DNA of 64,000 nucleotides from contig CAWCDI010000002.1 in the NCBI GenBank assembly GCA_963794415.1, forward strand, positions 248,001 to 312,000, given 5' to 3'. The first letter of the stretch is position 1. Each line of letters opens with the position of its first letter. Source of the stretch: CAVPTL01 sp963794415 (GTDB lineage Bacteria > Actinomycetota > Thermoleophilia > Gaiellales > JAICJC01). The translations under genes were made by a program, and so were the position numbers. This document shows positions 49,243 through 58,548 of this stretch, in pieces. The notes beneath the pieces were generated by a model. It made no database searches, was not told where the DNA came from, and saw only the letters and a program-made list of their open reading frames with translations.

Positions 49243-50505
49243 ATGTTCACAAAGACAACGCTTCCCAACGGGCTCCGCGTGGTTACCGCGCCCCAGCCTC
49301 AGTCACAGTCAGTCGCCGTCATGGTCATGGTTGCCGCCGGCAGCCGCTACGAGACGCGCCCCACCAGCGGCATCGCCCATTTCGCCGAGCACATGTTCTT
49401 CAAGGGCACCGAGAACCGCCCCACCGCCAAGGACATCTCGGCCGAGGTTGACGGCATCGGCGGTGAGTTCAACGCCTTCACCGGCAAGGAGTACACCGGC
49501 TACTACATCAAGTGTGCCGCCGAGCATCGCCAGCTGGCGCTCGATGTGCTGGCCGACCAGCTCCTGCGCTCGAAGTTCGACCCCGAGGAGGTCGAGCGGG
49601 AGAAGGGCGTCATCATCGAAGAGCTCAACATGTACGTCGATACGCCGCGCGACCACGTCGACAGCGTCTATGACCACCTGCTCTTCGGCGACCAGCCGCT
49701 GGGCTGGGACATCATCGGCACCAAGGAGACCATCCGAAACGCCTCGCGCCAGACGTTCCTCGACTACCTCGACGCCTGGTACACGCCGCGGCGCCTGGTC
49801 GTGGGTGCCGCCGGCGCCGTTGACGACGGCTTCGCCGACGAGGTCGCCGCGCAGTTCGGGCACCTCGTTGACCGCCCCACCGGCGAGCCCGCTGCCGACG
49901 ACTCGGTGCAGACCGCAGCCCGGGTGTCGCTGGACACGCGCGACTCCGACCAGGCCCACCTGCGCCTCGGCGTCCGCGGCATCCAGACCACGCACCCCGA
50001 TCGCTACGTGATGCAGGTGCTGGGCGCGATCCTCGGCGGCGGAATGTCGTCGCGGCTCTTCACCGAGGTGCGCGAGCGAAATGGTCTGGCCTATTACGTG
50101 TTCGCCCACCACGCGGCGTACCACGACACCGGCACGCTCTTCTCACAGGCCGGCGTCGATACCGACCGCATCGACCTGGCCGTCACGACCATCCTCAAGG
50201 AGTTCCGCGCGATGGCCGCTGCGCCGGTCGCCGACGACGAGCTGCGGCGGGTGAAGAACTACCTGAAGGGCCGCACGGTGCTCTCGCTGGAGGACTCGCG
50301 CGGGCTCATCTCGTTCGGCCTTCGCCGTGAGGTGCTCGAGAACCAGCTGGTGGAGCCGCAGGAGGTGCTCGACGGCGTCGAGGCCGTCACGGCGGCCGAC
50401 ATCCAGCGGCTCGCCGAGCAGATCATGGTCACCGACGGGCTCAACTTCAGCCTGGTCGGCCCGTTCGACAGCGAGGAGCGGTTCCTGGATCTCCTGGCGG
50501 CCTGA
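49243..50505 (+). CDS. M16-family zinc metallopeptidase (processing-peptidase type)
   Basis: 420 residues of the M16 class. The inverted zinc motif H46-F-A-E49-H50 in GIAHFAEHMFFKGT is intact, with the third ligand Glu expected in EREKGVIIEELNMY. The C-terminal half is the inactive repeat of the clamshell (IQTTHPDRYVMQVLGAILGG, MSSRLFTEVRERNGLAYYVF). Actinobacterial homologues lie beside pnp/dapB; here it precedes an amidohydrolase by 3 bases. It probably degrades small peptides or unfolded segments. Confidence 0.92.
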   Translation: MFTKTTLPNGLRVVTAPQPQSQSVAVMVMVAAGSRYETRPTSGIAHFAEHMFFKGTENRPTAKDISAEVDGIGGEFNAFTGKEYTGYYIKCAAEHRQLALDVLADQLLRSKFDPEEVEREKGVIIEELNMYVDTPRDHVDSVYDHLLFGDQPLGWDIIGTKETIRNASRQTFLDYLDAWYTPRRLVVGAAGAVDDGFADEVAAQFGHLVDRPTGEPAADDSVQTAARVSLDTRDSDQAHLRLGVRGIQTTHPDRYVMQVLGAILGGGMSSRLFTEVRERNGLAYYVFAHHAAYHDTGTLFSQAGVDTDRIDLAVTTILKEFRAMAAAPVADDELRRVKNYLKGRTVLSLEDSRGLISFGLRREVLENQLVEPQEVLDGVEAVTAADIQRLAEQIMVTDGLNFSLVGPFDSEERFLDLLAA

Positions 50506-50508
50506 TCA

Positions 50509-51642
50509 GTGCCTCCCGAGAGCTACGACGACCTGTTCGACCGCCACCTGGCGGCTGCCCGTTCGACCCTGCCCGCGGACATCCGCATCTGGGACGCGCA
50601 CACGCACCTGGGCGTGGACGACGACGGCATGCACCAGTCCGTCGCCGAGCTGCTCGAGGCGATGGACGCGGCCGGCGTGGCCCGGTCGAACACCTTCCCG
50701 CTGAACGATCCAGAGCGGTTCCCCAACTACCGGGTGCCGAACGACCGCGTGCTGGAGTGGTGCGCCGAGGCGGACGGGCGGCTGGTGCCGTTCTGCCGCC
50801 TCGACCTGAGCGACGACCCCATCGGCGAGGCCACCCGTGCGATCGGCCTCGGGGCCCGCGGCATCAAGCTGCATCCGCGGGCGCAGAAGTTCGACTTCGC
50901 GGCTGCGGGGCTCGATCCCGTGTTCTCGCTGGCCGAGGAGCACTCGGTGCCGGTGCTGATCCACGCCGGGCGAGGCCTGCCGGCGATCGCCGACGACCTG
51001 CGGCTGCTGGTTGACCGCCATCCCGGCGCGCAGCTGATCCTGGCCCACGGCGCGACGGCCGATCTGCAGCACATCGGCCGCACGCTGCACGACCGCCCGA
51101 ACGTCACCTACGACACCTCGGTGTGGTCGACCACCGACCTGCGGGCCGTGCTGAGCACGGTCGCTCCCGAGCAGGTGCTCTGGGCCAGTGACCTGCCCTA
51201 CGGCCAGCCGGCGATGATGATCATCCAGCTCGCGCACCTGTGCCGCGCGGCGAACGCCACCGACGAGCAGGTGCACGCGCTCTTCTGGGGCAACGCCGAG
51301 CGGGTGAGCCGCGGCGAGGCGGCAGCGACGCTCTCGGCTCCGCTCCTGGGCGAGCCGGGACGCCGGACGACGCAGCACTCCCGCATCGCCGACTACCTGG
51401 TGATGGTCACGCCGCTGCTCTGGATGTACCAGCCCGACCTGCCCGGCGCACTCACCCTGGCGGTGCGCGCGTGCGACGTGGACGGCAGCCCCGAGCTCGG
51501 GGACGTGGCGGAGCTCATCACCGCTGCCGCAGCGCTCTGGGACGAAGGGATCGCGCTCGAGGACAAGGAGCTGGGCCAGCCGTACATGCGCGCCGCCATG
51601 CGCCTGCTCCAGGTCGCGCTCGCGATCCTCGACACGCCGTGA
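50509..51642 (+). CDS. Amidohydrolase-superfamily protein (TatD/PHP-like)
   Basis: 377 residues. The metal-binding start RIWDAHTHLGVDDDGMH (H-x-H) and RGIKLHPRAQKFDFA, VPVLIHAGRG, LILAHGATADL and VLWASDLPYGQP follow the amidohydrolase_2 barrel order. The last 90 residues form a helical extension. GTG 50509 is the start, 3 bases after the protease stop. The substrate is unknown; decarboxylase or lactonase activity is common in this group. Confidence 0.82.
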   Translation: MPPESYDDLFDRHLAAARSTLPADIRIWDAHTHLGVDDDGMHQSVAELLEAMDAAGVARSNTFPLNDPERFPNYRVPNDRVLEWCAEADGRLVPFCRLDLSDDPIGEATRAIGLGARGIKLHPRAQKFDFAAAGLDPVFSLAEEHSVPVLIHAGRGLPAIADDLRLLVDRHPGAQLILAHGATADLQHIGRTLHDRPNVTYDTSVWSTTDLRAVLSTVAPEQVLWASDLPYGQPAMMIIQLAHLCRAANATDEQVHALFWGNAERVSRGEAAATLSAPLLGEPGRRTTQHSRIADYLVMVTPLLWMYQPDLPGALTLAVRACDVDGSPELGDVAELITAAAALWDEGIALEDKELGQPYMRAAMRLLQVALAILDTP

Positions 51643-52175
51643 TCGCGGTGCTGGTGCTGGCCGGCGGCGCGGGCCGGCGATTCGGCGGCGCCAAGCAGCT
51701 GCACGAGGTCGGCGGCCGGCCGATGCTCGAGCGCGTGGTGGCGATCGTGAACGCCGCGGAGCTGGGCGAGGTGGTGGTGGTGCTCGGCGCACGCGCCGGG
51801 GAGGTTGCCGCGGCGGTGGACCTCGGCACTGCGCGGGCGGTGGTGTGCGAGCGCTGGGACGACGGCCAGGCCGCATCGCTTCGCTGCGGCCTCGGCGCAC
51901 TCGGCGACGATGTGAGCGCCGCGCTGGTGGTGCTCGGCGACGGGCCGAACCTGGATCCCCGCGCGCTGCGGCGGATGGCCGTGGCCAACCAGGTGGTGCC
52001 GGAGGCCGTGCTGGCCGCCGACTACGGCGCCGGGCGATCGCACCCGGTGGTGCTGCCGCGAGAGGTGTGGTCAGACCTGCCGGAGTCGGGCGAGGCGGCC
52101 GGGCGGACGCTGCCGTGGGAGTCGGTGGACTGCACCGACCTCACCCCGCCGGGAGACGTTGACTACGCCTCGTGA
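51639..52175 (+). CDS. MobA-like NTP transferase
   Basis: 178 residues with the nucleotidyltransferase P-loop-like motif LVLAGGAGRRFGGAKQLHEV, and GDGPNLDPRALRRM where the metal-binding Asp lies (usually GDQP). The C-terminal SHPVVLPREVWSDLPE matches MocA/MobA-like enzymes that attach CMP or GMP to molybdopterin. GTG 51639 overlaps the amidohydrolase stop. A GGTCAGACC 9-mer is embedded at 52069-52077. It overlaps the convergent anti-sigma gene by 13 bases. Confidence 0.82.
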   Translation: MIAVLVLAGGAGRRFGGAKQLHEVGGRPMLERVVAIVNAAELGEVVVVLGARAGEVAAAVDLGTARAVVCERWDDGQAASLRCGLGALGDDVSAALVVLGDGPNLDPRALRRMAVANQVVPEAVLAADYGAGRSHPVVLPREVWSDLPESGEAAGRTLPWESVDCTDLTPPGDVDYAS

Positions 52176-52402
52176 CCGGAGCAGCGCAGCCGCAGCCGGT
52201 CGACGAACCCTTCGGGCGTCGGATCCTGGCAGCACGACGTCTTGACCGTGTCCCGCAAGTTTCGCTCGAACACGTAGCGGTCGTTGCAGTAGGCGCACTC
52301 ACGGAGGTGGAGATCGACGGTCGCGACCTCCTTCTCGGTCAGCGCGCGGTCGATGTAGGGCTGCAGCAGATGCTCGAAGCCGCGACACGGGTCGGCGCTC
52401 AT
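52163..52402 (-). CDS. Zinc anti-sigma factor (RsrA/ZAS type)
   Basis: 79 residues with the zinc anti-sigma motif H-x3-C-x2-C in DLHLRECAYCNDRYVFE and an additional N-terminal Cys (DPCRGFEHLL) plus CC and a C-terminal Cys, like redox-sensing RsrA. In that group, oxidation forms a disulfide, releases zinc and frees the sigma factor. ATG 52402 overlaps the sigma stop as ATGA. No transmembrane segment, so it is cytoplasmic. Confidence 0.88.
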   Translation of the reverse strand: MSADPCRGFEHLLQPYIDRALTEKEVATVDLHLRECAYCNDRYVFERNLRDTVKTSCCQDPTPEGFVDRLRLRCSGHEA

Positions 52403-53004
52403 GCCGTGGGCTCCTTCTCGCTGGCCCGCTCGGCCAGGCCCTGCTTCAGCAGTCGGCGCCCGCGGTAGAGCCGCGACATGACCGTGCCGATCGGGACTCC
52501 CAGAATCCCGGCGGCATCGGCGTAGGAGAACTCACCAATATCCACCAGTACCACCACCTCTCGGAACGCCGGGGGCAGATCGGCCATCGAATCCACGATG
52601 GCGCCTGCGCCGGCCAGCCGGTCGAGCACCTCGTCCTGGGGCTGCTCGGGCGCCTCGGAGAGGCGGTTGTACAGGTAGTAATCGCTCTGCTCGTCGATCG
52701 ACTCCTGCCGGGGGCGGCGGTTCTGCTTGCGCACGGCGTCAAGGTTGACGTTTCGGAGGATCGTCGCCAGCCAGGCCGCCAGGTTGGTGCCCGGCGTAAA
52801 GCTGCGCCACGAGCGAAACGCCCGCAGGTAGGCCTCCTGGACAAGGTCCTCGGCCGCCGTGGGCGACCCGGTCAGCCGCAGCGCGATGCGGTACAGCTGG
52901 TCGGCGTGCGTGAGGGCCTCTTCCTCGAACCGGGCACGGTCACGGGCCTCGCGCGCCTGCACGAGCCCTGGAGCGCCCTCGGTCTGATCGAGATCCTCAG
53001 CCAC
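52399..53004 (-). CDS. ECF sigma factor of the SigR/SigH type
   Basis: 201 residues: region 2 (LYRIALRLTGSPTAAEDLVQ, EAYLRAFRSWRSFTPGTNLA, WLATILRNVNLDAVRK) and region 4 (SMADLPPAFREVVVLVDIGE, FSYADAAGILGVPIGTVMSR). The set of motifs matches thiol-stress SigR/SigH. GTG 53004 is 7 bases after -10 TACCCT (53017-53012), a leaderless start that removes the upstream in-frame residues MLLTTDTLVF. It is coupled to its zinc anti-sigma and divergent from nadB. Confidence 0.9.
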   Translation of the reverse strand: MAEDLDQTEGAPGLVQAREARDRARFEEEALTHADQLYRIALRLTGSPTAAEDLVQEAYLRAFRSWRSFTPGTNLAAWLATILRNVNLDAVRKQNRRPRQESIDEQSDYYLYNRLSEAPEQPQDEVLDRLAGAGAIVDSMADLPPAFREVVVLVDIGEFSYADAAGILGVPIGTVMSRLYRGRRLLKQGLAERASEKEPTA

Positions 53005-53011
53005 GAAAACG

Positions 53012-53017
53012 AGGGTA
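53012..53017 (-). promoter_or_regulatory. -10 element of the SigR-like gene, leaderless
   Basis: Minus-strand TACCCT, 7 bases before GTG 53004. Confidence 0.45.
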
Positions 53018-53112
53018 TCAGTTGTCAGCAACATTCCAGTGTGTGTAAACGCCGAACCGTTCTCTCACATTCCCCAGCAAGTTCTAGTCACTTCGGCTAA
53101 TATCACCGGGCA

Positions 53113-54573
53113 ATGACGAGCCCCCACATCACACGCCCCCAGATCGCCGTCATCGGCGCCGGCCTGGCAGGGCTCTATGCAGCGCTTCGAGCCGCGGCCC
53201 AGGGCGCATCGGTCACGCTCATCACCAAGGGCGCGCTCCGCACGTCCAACTCCTTCATGGCCCAGGGCGGCATCGCCTCGGCCATCGCGCCGGGAGACTC
53301 GCCCGAGCAGCACTTCGCCGACACCATCGTCGCGGGCCGCGGGCTGTGCGACGAGGAGGCCGTCCGCGTGCTGGTGACCGACGGCATCCAGCGGATCGCC
53401 GATCTCGAGCGCTACGGCGTGCAGTTCGACCGAGACGCAGACGGCGCCTACCAGCTGGGCCGCGAGGGCGGGCACGGCCGAAACCGCATCCTGCATGCGG
53501 GCGGTAGCGCCACGGGCGCGGCCATCGCCGAGCAGCTCATCGCGTGCGTCCGCGCAGAGCCGCTCATCCACGTGCTCGAGCACGCCTCGGCCATCGGGCT
53601 CATCTCCGACGGAGCCTCCTGCGCCGGCGCATGGGTGCTGCACCACGACGAGCTGCTCGACGTGCGCGCGCCGATGACCCTGGTGGCAACCGGCGGCGCC
53701 TGCGCGCTCTACCAGCGCACCACCAACCCGCCGAGCGCAACCGGCGACGGCATCGCGATGGCCAAGCACGCCGGGGCGACGCTGGCAGATATGGAGTTCG
53801 TGCAGTTCCACCCCACGGCCCTTGCCAAGGGCGAGCGGGCCTTCCTCATCTCCGAGGCCGTACGCGGCGAGGGCGCATACCTGGTGGACGAGCAGGGCGA
53901 GCGGTTCATGCTAGATCTGAACCCGCTGGCCGAGCTCGCGCCGCGCGACGTGGTGGCATCGGCCATCCACGCGCGCACCCAGATTGGTCTGACCAGTTAT
54001 CTCACGCTGCGGCACCTCGATCCGGATGCGGTGCGAGCCCACTTCCCCAACCTCGTTGCCGGCTGCCGGGCCGAGGGGCTGGATCTGGCCACCGATCTCA
54101 TCCCGGTGGCACCCGCAGCGCATTACCTCATGGGCGGCATCGCCACAGACCTCTCCGGCGCGACCAGCGTTGCCGGCCTCTATGCCAGCGGCGAGTGTGC
54201 CCGCACCGGCGCGCACGGGGCCAACCGCCTCGCGTCCAACTCGCTGCTCGAGTGCTTCGTGTTCTCACACCGCGCGGTCGATGCCGGCCTGGGCGGCCCG
54301 CTGCTGCAGGTGGATGTGGCACCCCCTGCACGCACCAACGTCCGAGCGCCCCTGGCGGAGCTTCGCGAGCACATGTGGCTCGACGCCGGCCCCGCCCGAG
54401 ATGCCGAGGGGCTCGAGCGGCTGCTCGGCTGGCTGGGCTCGCAGGCGCAGTCCAACCCGGTGACCGTGTCCACGGAGATCGCCCGCGCGGCGCTCGCACG
54501 GCCTGCGAGCATCGGCTCGCATATCCGCTCCGACGAGGAGGCCGTATGCGCACCGCTCCCACTCGCGCGCTGA
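53113..54573 (+). CDS. nadB: L-aspartate oxidase
   Basis: 486 residues. FAD motif IAVIGAGLAGLYAALRAAAQ, the flavin/substrate loop LRTSNSFMAQGGIASAIAPG, GREGGHGRNRILHAG and HYLMGGIATDLSGATSVAGL, ASGECARTGAHGANRLASNS. It oxidises aspartate to iminoaspartate, the first step of de novo NAD synthesis, and is the substrate source for NadA downstream. A -10 TAATAT ends 9 bases before the ATG. The codons IGLT near residue 292 fall on the GGTCTGACC palindrome at 53986-53994. It overlaps nadC by 28 bases. Confidence 0.95.
   Translation: MTSPHITRPQIAVIGAGLAGLYAALRAAAQGASVTLITKGALRTSNSFMAQGGIASAIAPGDSPEQHFADTIVAGRGLCDEEAVRVLVTDGIQRIADLERYGVQFDRDADGAYQLGREGGHGRNRILHAGGSATGAAIAEQLIACVRAEPLIHVLEHASAIGLISDGASCAGAWVLHHDELLDVRAPMTLVATGGACALYQRTTNPPSATGDGIAMAKHAGATLADMEFVQFHPTALAKGERAFLISEAVRGEGAYLVDEQGERFMLDLNPLAELAPRDVVASAIHARTQIGLTSYLTLRHLDPDAVRAHFPNLVAGCRAEGLDLATDLIPVAPAAHYLMGGIATDLSGATSVAGLYASGECARTGAHGANRLASNSLLECFVFSHRAVDAGLGGPLLQVDVAPPARTNVRAPLAELREHMWLDAGPARDAEGLERLLGWLGSQAQSNPVTVSTEIARAALARPASIGSHIRSDEEAVCAPLPLAR
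53986..53994. repeat. Palindromic 9-mer GGTCTGACC inside nadB
   Basis: Extended form ATTGGTCTGACCAGT, encoding I-G-L-T in nadB. One of the three longest-matching members of the family described in the findings. Confidence 0.6.
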
Positions 54574-55379
54574 TCGACACCGGGCTCGCCGAGGACGTCG
54601 GCGGCGGCGACGTCACCACCGACTCGATCGTCCCGGCCGAGCTCATGGCCGAGGCGGGCGTCGTGGTGCGAGCGCCCGGGGTCATCTGCGGGCTGGACGC
54701 CGCGATCGATGTGTTTCGCACGCTCGACCCGGCCGCCGCCACCCAGCTCCTGGCCGCCGACGGGGATCTCATCGACGACGCGCCCCGCACCGTCGCCATC
54801 GTGCGCGGCCACGCCCGGGCGATCCTCACCGGCGAGCGGCTGGCGCTCAACCTGCTGCAGCGGGCCTCGGGCATCGCCACGGCCACCCGGCGCTACGCCG
54901 ACGCGGTCGCGGGCTTCGACGTGGAGCTGCTGGACACCCGCAAGACCGTGCCGGGACTCCGCGAGCTCGACCGCCACGCCGTGCGCTGCGGCGGCGGCAC
55001 CAACCACCGCTTCGGGCTGTTCGACGCGGTGCTCATCAAGGACAACCACATCGCGATCGCGGGCGGGATCGAGCCCGCCGTGGCCGCGGTGCTCAAAAAC
55101 CGGCCGGGCGCGTCGATCGAAATCGAGGTGGACACGCTCGACCAGCTCGATCAGGCCCTCGCCTGCGGAGCCGACACCATCCTGCTCGACAACATGCCTC
55201 CGGCGATCCTCCGAGACGCCGTCCGGCAAACCGATGGGCGGGCCCGGCTCGAAGCATCCGGGGGGATCACTCTCGAAACCATCGCCGAGGTCGCCGCCAC
55301 AGGCGTCGATGCAATCTCGATCGGCGCCCTGACTCACTCGGTGTCCGCACTGGACATCGCGCTGGAGGTCCGCACATGA
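54546..55379 (+). CDS. nadC: Nicotinate-nucleotide pyrophosphorylase (quinolinate phosphoribosyltransferase)
   Basis: 277 residues with the QAPRTase signatures: EDVGGGDVTTDSIVPAELMA, LLDTRKTVPGLRELDRHAVR, CGGGTNHRFGLFDAVLIKDN, LLDNMPPAILRDAV and EASGGITLETIAEVA. It turns quinolinate and PRPP into nicotinate mononucleotide. ATG 54546 is used because upstream sequence belongs to nadB in another frame. Order nadB-nadC-nadA, with overlapping genes, implies one transcript. Confidence 0.95.
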   Translation: MRTAPTRALIDTGLAEDVGGGDVTTDSIVPAELMAEAGVVVRAPGVICGLDAAIDVFRTLDPAAATQLLAADGDLIDDAPRTVAIVRGHARAILTGERLALNLLQRASGIATATRRYADAVAGFDVELLDTRKTVPGLRELDRHAVRCGGGTNHRFGLFDAVLIKDNHIAIAGGIEPAVAAVLKNRPGASIEIEVDTLDQLDQALACGADTILLDNMPPAILRDAVRQTDGRARLEASGGITLETIAEVAATGVDAISIGALTHSVSALDIALEVRT

Positions 55380-56335
55380 CAACCCTCACTCACACCGACA
55401 CCGATCTGCACCAGGAGGCCAGGGCCCTCGCCGCCGAGCGAAACGCCGTGATCCTCGCCCACAACTACCAGGTGCCCGACGTCCAGGACGTGGCCGACCA
55501 CGTCGGCGACTCGCTCGGGCTCTCGCAGATCGCGGCGAGCACCGAGGCCGACGTGATCGTCTTCTGCGGCGTCCACTTCATGGCCGAGACCGCCGCGATC
55601 CTCTCGCCCGAGAAGACCGTGCTGATCCCCGACACCGGCGCCGGCTGCTCGCTCGCTGCCAGCATCGACGCCGAGGCGCTGCGGCGCTGGAAGGCCGAGA
55701 ACCCCGATGCCGTGGTCGTGAGCTACGTGAACACCACCGCCGAGGTGAAGGCGCTCTCCGATTACTGCTGCACCTCCGGCAACGCCGAGGCAGTCATCAA
55801 CGCCGTGCCGCTCGACCGCGAGATCCTGTTTCTGCCCGACATGTTTCTCGGCACGTACCTCGAGCGCGTGACCGGCCGCAAGATGAAGGTGTGGCCGGGC
55901 GAGTGCCACGTGCACGCCGGGATCCGCACCGATGACGTGCGGAAGATCCTCGACGAGCGGCCCGAGTCCGACCTGCTCATCCACCCCGAGTGCGGCTGTG
56001 CCAGCCAGTGCATGTACCTGGCGTCGACCGACGCGAGCATCGGCCGGCGTACCAAAGTGCTCTCCACCGAGGGCATGGTGCGGCACGCGCGGGCATCGAG
56101 CGCCGATGAGTTCGTGATCGCGACCGAGACCGGCATCCTGCACCGCCTCGCCAAGGAGGCGCCGGACAAGCGTTTCGTCGCGATGTCCGAGCGGGCAGTG
56201 TGCCGCTATATGAAGATGATCACCCTCGAGAAGCTGCGCGACTCGCTGCGCGACATGAAGTTCGTGGTGACGGTCGAGCCCGAGACGGCCGCCGCCGCCC
56301 GCGGTGCGATCCAGCGGATGGTCGAGATCGTTTGA
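55376..56335 (+). CDS. nadA: Quinolinate synthase
   Basis: 319 residues, the [4Fe-4S] enzyme that condenses iminoaspartate with dihydroxyacetone phosphate. Landmarks: ILAHNYQVPDVQDVADHVGD, GVHFMAETAAILSPEKTVLI, PDTGAGCSLAASI (cluster Cys region), SGNAEAVINAVP, WPGECHVHAGI and HPECGCASQ (cluster Cys). The start ATG overlaps the nadC stop (ATGA). The cluster is oxygen-sensitive, which may relate to the thiol-stress sigma factor next to the operon. Confidence 0.95.
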   Translation: MTTLTHTDTDLHQEARALAAERNAVILAHNYQVPDVQDVADHVGDSLGLSQIAASTEADVIVFCGVHFMAETAAILSPEKTVLIPDTGAGCSLAASIDAEALRRWKAENPDAVVVSYVNTTAEVKALSDYCCTSGNAEAVINAVPLDREILFLPDMFLGTYLERVTGRKMKVWPGECHVHAGIRTDDVRKILDERPESDLLIHPECGCASQCMYLASTDASIGRRTKVLSTEGMVRHARASSADEFVIATETGILHRLAKEAPDKRFVAMSERAVCRYMKMITLEKLRDSLRDMKFVVTVEPETAAAARGAIQRMVEIV

Positions 56336-56355
56336 GCGCGGGCGCCGGCAGAACG

Positions 56356-58536
56356 ATGGACGGTTGGACGTCCGGGGTCTACCGGCGCCGGTACCTGGTG
56401 GTGCTGACGTGGGTGGCGATCGTCTCGCTGGCCCTGGCCGCCGAGTACGGCGGGTTCGGGCCGAAGCTCGCCGACCTCCTCTCCAACAGGTTCGACCTGC
56501 CCGGCACCGAGTCGGCACAGGCCCAGTCGCTGCTGCAGAAGCACTTCCACGAGCGCGACGACTCGAGCTTCACCGTGGTGTTCCAGCCAACGGGCTCCGC
56601 GCCCGTCGATCGGGCGGCCGCGGAGCACTCGCTGGACGTCCAGGCAAAAGCGCTCGGCCACGGGGTGCTCGGGCCGCTGCAGGAGGCACGGGGCGGCGTG
56701 CTCTACGCGACGCTCGGCACCACGCTTCCGCCGGACAAGGCCCAGGACATGGTGAGCACCATCCGCGAGGCGCGTCCGGACATCCCCGGCACCCGCACCT
56801 ACCTCACCGGCCAGGTGGCGGTGAACAAGGATCTGCAGCCGGTGTTCGACTCCGACCTGAAGCGCGGCGAGTTCCTGATCGCGCTGCCCGTCGCGACGCT
56901 CGTGCTGCTCTTCATCTTCGGTACCGCCGGGGCCACCATCGTGCCGCTCATCATGGCCCTTGCCACGGTGCCGACGACGCTCGGGATCGTCTGGGCGATC
57001 GCCCACTGGCTCAACATGGCCATCTACGTGCAGCAGCTGGTGTCGCTGATCGGCATCGCCATCGCGATCGACTACTCGCTCCTGATCGTCTACCGCTATC
57101 GCGAGGAGCTCCTGCGCACGCCGGGCGATCCCAACCAAGCGCTCCTTACCACGATGAACACGGCGGGCCGCGCGGTGCTGTTCTCGGGCGTGACGGTCGC
57201 CATCGGCCTCGCCCTGCTGGTGGTGCTGCCGCTGCCGTTCATCCGCTCGATGGGCATCGGCGGCGTGCTCATCCCGCTGGTGTCGGTCGCGGCGGCGATG
57301 ACCCTCCTCCCCGCGGTGCTCGGGATCATGGGCAGCGGCGTGAACCGGCTGCGCGTGGTGCCGAAGTCGGTGATGACCCGCCGCGAGAACTCCGACACCG
57401 GCATCTGGGCACGCCTGGCGGCCACCATCATGAAGCGGCCAAAGCTCATTGCCGGCATCGTGTCGCTCACGCTGATCGCCTCCGCGATCCCCGCGGTCTT
57501 CCTGTCGCTCACGCCGGGCTCCAGCAAGGGCCTGCCGCCGCAGTCGGAGGCGGTGCAGGGGCTGGAGCTGCTCGAGGGGCTGCTCGGCCCCGGAACGCTC
57601 TCGCCCGCGATCGTCGTGGTCGATACGGGGCACCCCGGCGGCGCGGGCTCGGCGTTGCCGGCTGTGGAGAAGCTGGTCCGGCAGGTGCATGCCGATCCCG
57701 AGGTGGCCAGGGTGCAGGGCCCTGTCCCTGGTCATACCACCTACTTCGTGGACCCCAGCGGGCAGTTCCTCCGCATCATCATCGCCACGAAGACCGACTA
57801 CGGCACCGATCAGGCCAAGAAGTTCACCGGCCGGCTCAGGAACCAGTACATCCCGGCATCCGGCTTCGGGAGCGCCCAGGTGTTCGCCGGCGGCGGCCCC
57901 CCGACGGGTGTGGACTTCATCAACCGGGCGTACAAGCTGTTCCCCTGGCTCATCCTGACGGTGCTGATCCTCACCTACATCGTGCTGCTGCGGGCATTCC
58001 GGTCGATCGTGCTGCCGCTGAAGGCAGTGCTGCTGAACGTGCTCTCGATCACCGCGACCTACGGCATACTCGTGATCACGTTCAAGTGGGGCGCGGGCAC
58101 CGTAATTGGTCTGACCCAATCGAACCAGATCGAAGCGTGGATCCCCATCTTCCTGTTCGCGATGCTGTTCGGGCTCTCGATGGACTACGAGGTGTTCCTG
58201 CTCTCGCGGATGCGCGAGATCTACGACGAGACGGGCGACACCACCCTCGCCGTCACGCAGGGGCTCGAGAAGACGGGTCGCATCGTGACTGCGGCGGCAG
58301 CCATCATGGTGGCTGCGTTCTCGGGCTTCGTGATCGGCAGCCTGCTGGGCCTGCAGGAGTTCGGCTGGGGCCTCGCCGTCGCCATCGCGATCGACGCCAC
58401 CATCATCCGTGCGCTGCTGGTGCCGGCGCTGATGGCGATCATGGGAAAGTGGAACTGGTACCTGCCCAACTGGGCTGCACGGGCGGCCCACATCGCGCCG
58501 TCTGCGCTACCGGCACCCTCCGAGAGCGGCGACTGA
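56356..58536 (+). CDS. MMPL-family membrane transporter
   Basis: 726 residues of the RND/MMPL superfamily with about 11-12 transmembrane helices in two halves: one helix near 10-30, a periplasmic domain, a five-helix bundle at about 175-330 (SLIGIAIAIDYSLLIVYRYR, the D-Y motif in TM4), then the second half with the D-Y equivalent FGLSMDYEVFLLSRMRE near 605. Relatives export lipids or siderophores in actinobacteria. The ATG at 56356 is the first plausible start after nadA; a TTG at 56332 that overlaps the nadA stop is an alternative. GGTCTGACC at 58108-58116 lies inside it. Confidence 0.87.
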   Translation: MDGWTSGVYRRRYLVVLTWVAIVSLALAAEYGGFGPKLADLLSNRFDLPGTESAQAQSLLQKHFHERDDSSFTVVFQPTGSAPVDRAAAEHSLDVQAKALGHGVLGPLQEARGGVLYATLGTTLPPDKAQDMVSTIREARPDIPGTRTYLTGQVAVNKDLQPVFDSDLKRGEFLIALPVATLVLLFIFGTAGATIVPLIMALATVPTTLGIVWAIAHWLNMAIYVQQLVSLIGIAIAIDYSLLIVYRYREELLRTPGDPNQALLTTMNTAGRAVLFSGVTVAIGLALLVVLPLPFIRSMGIGGVLIPLVSVAAAMTLLPAVLGIMGSGVNRLRVVPKSVMTRRENSDTGIWARLAATIMKRPKLIAGIVSLTLIASAIPAVFLSLTPGSSKGLPPQSEAVQGLELLEGLLGPGTLSPAIVVVDTGHPGGAGSALPAVEKLVRQVHADPEVARVQGPVPGHTTYFVDPSGQFLRIIIATKTDYGTDQAKKFTGRLRNQYIPASGFGSAQVFAGGGPPTGVDFINRAYKLFPWLILTVLILTYIVLLRAFRSIVLPLKAVLLNVLSITATYGILVITFKWGAGTVIGLTQSNQIEAWIPIFLFAMLFGLSMDYEVFLLSRMREIYDETGDTTLAVTQGLEKTGRIVTAAAAIMVAAFSGFVIGSLLGLQEFGWGLAVAIAIDATIIRALLVPALMAIMGKWNWYLPNWAARAAHIAPSALPAPSESGD
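58108..58116. repeat. Palindromic 9-mer GGTCTGACC inside the MMPL gene
   Basis: Extended form AATTGGTCTGACCCAAT encoding I-G-L-T-Q, a member of the recurrent family described in the findings. Confidence 0.6.
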
Positions 58537-58548
58537 CAGACTGACGGG

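Noticed and set aside
56206..58491. 761-residue minus-strand ORF
   Set aside because: Antisense to the MMPL transporter; His/Arg/Asp-rich, no hydrophobic segments or motifs.
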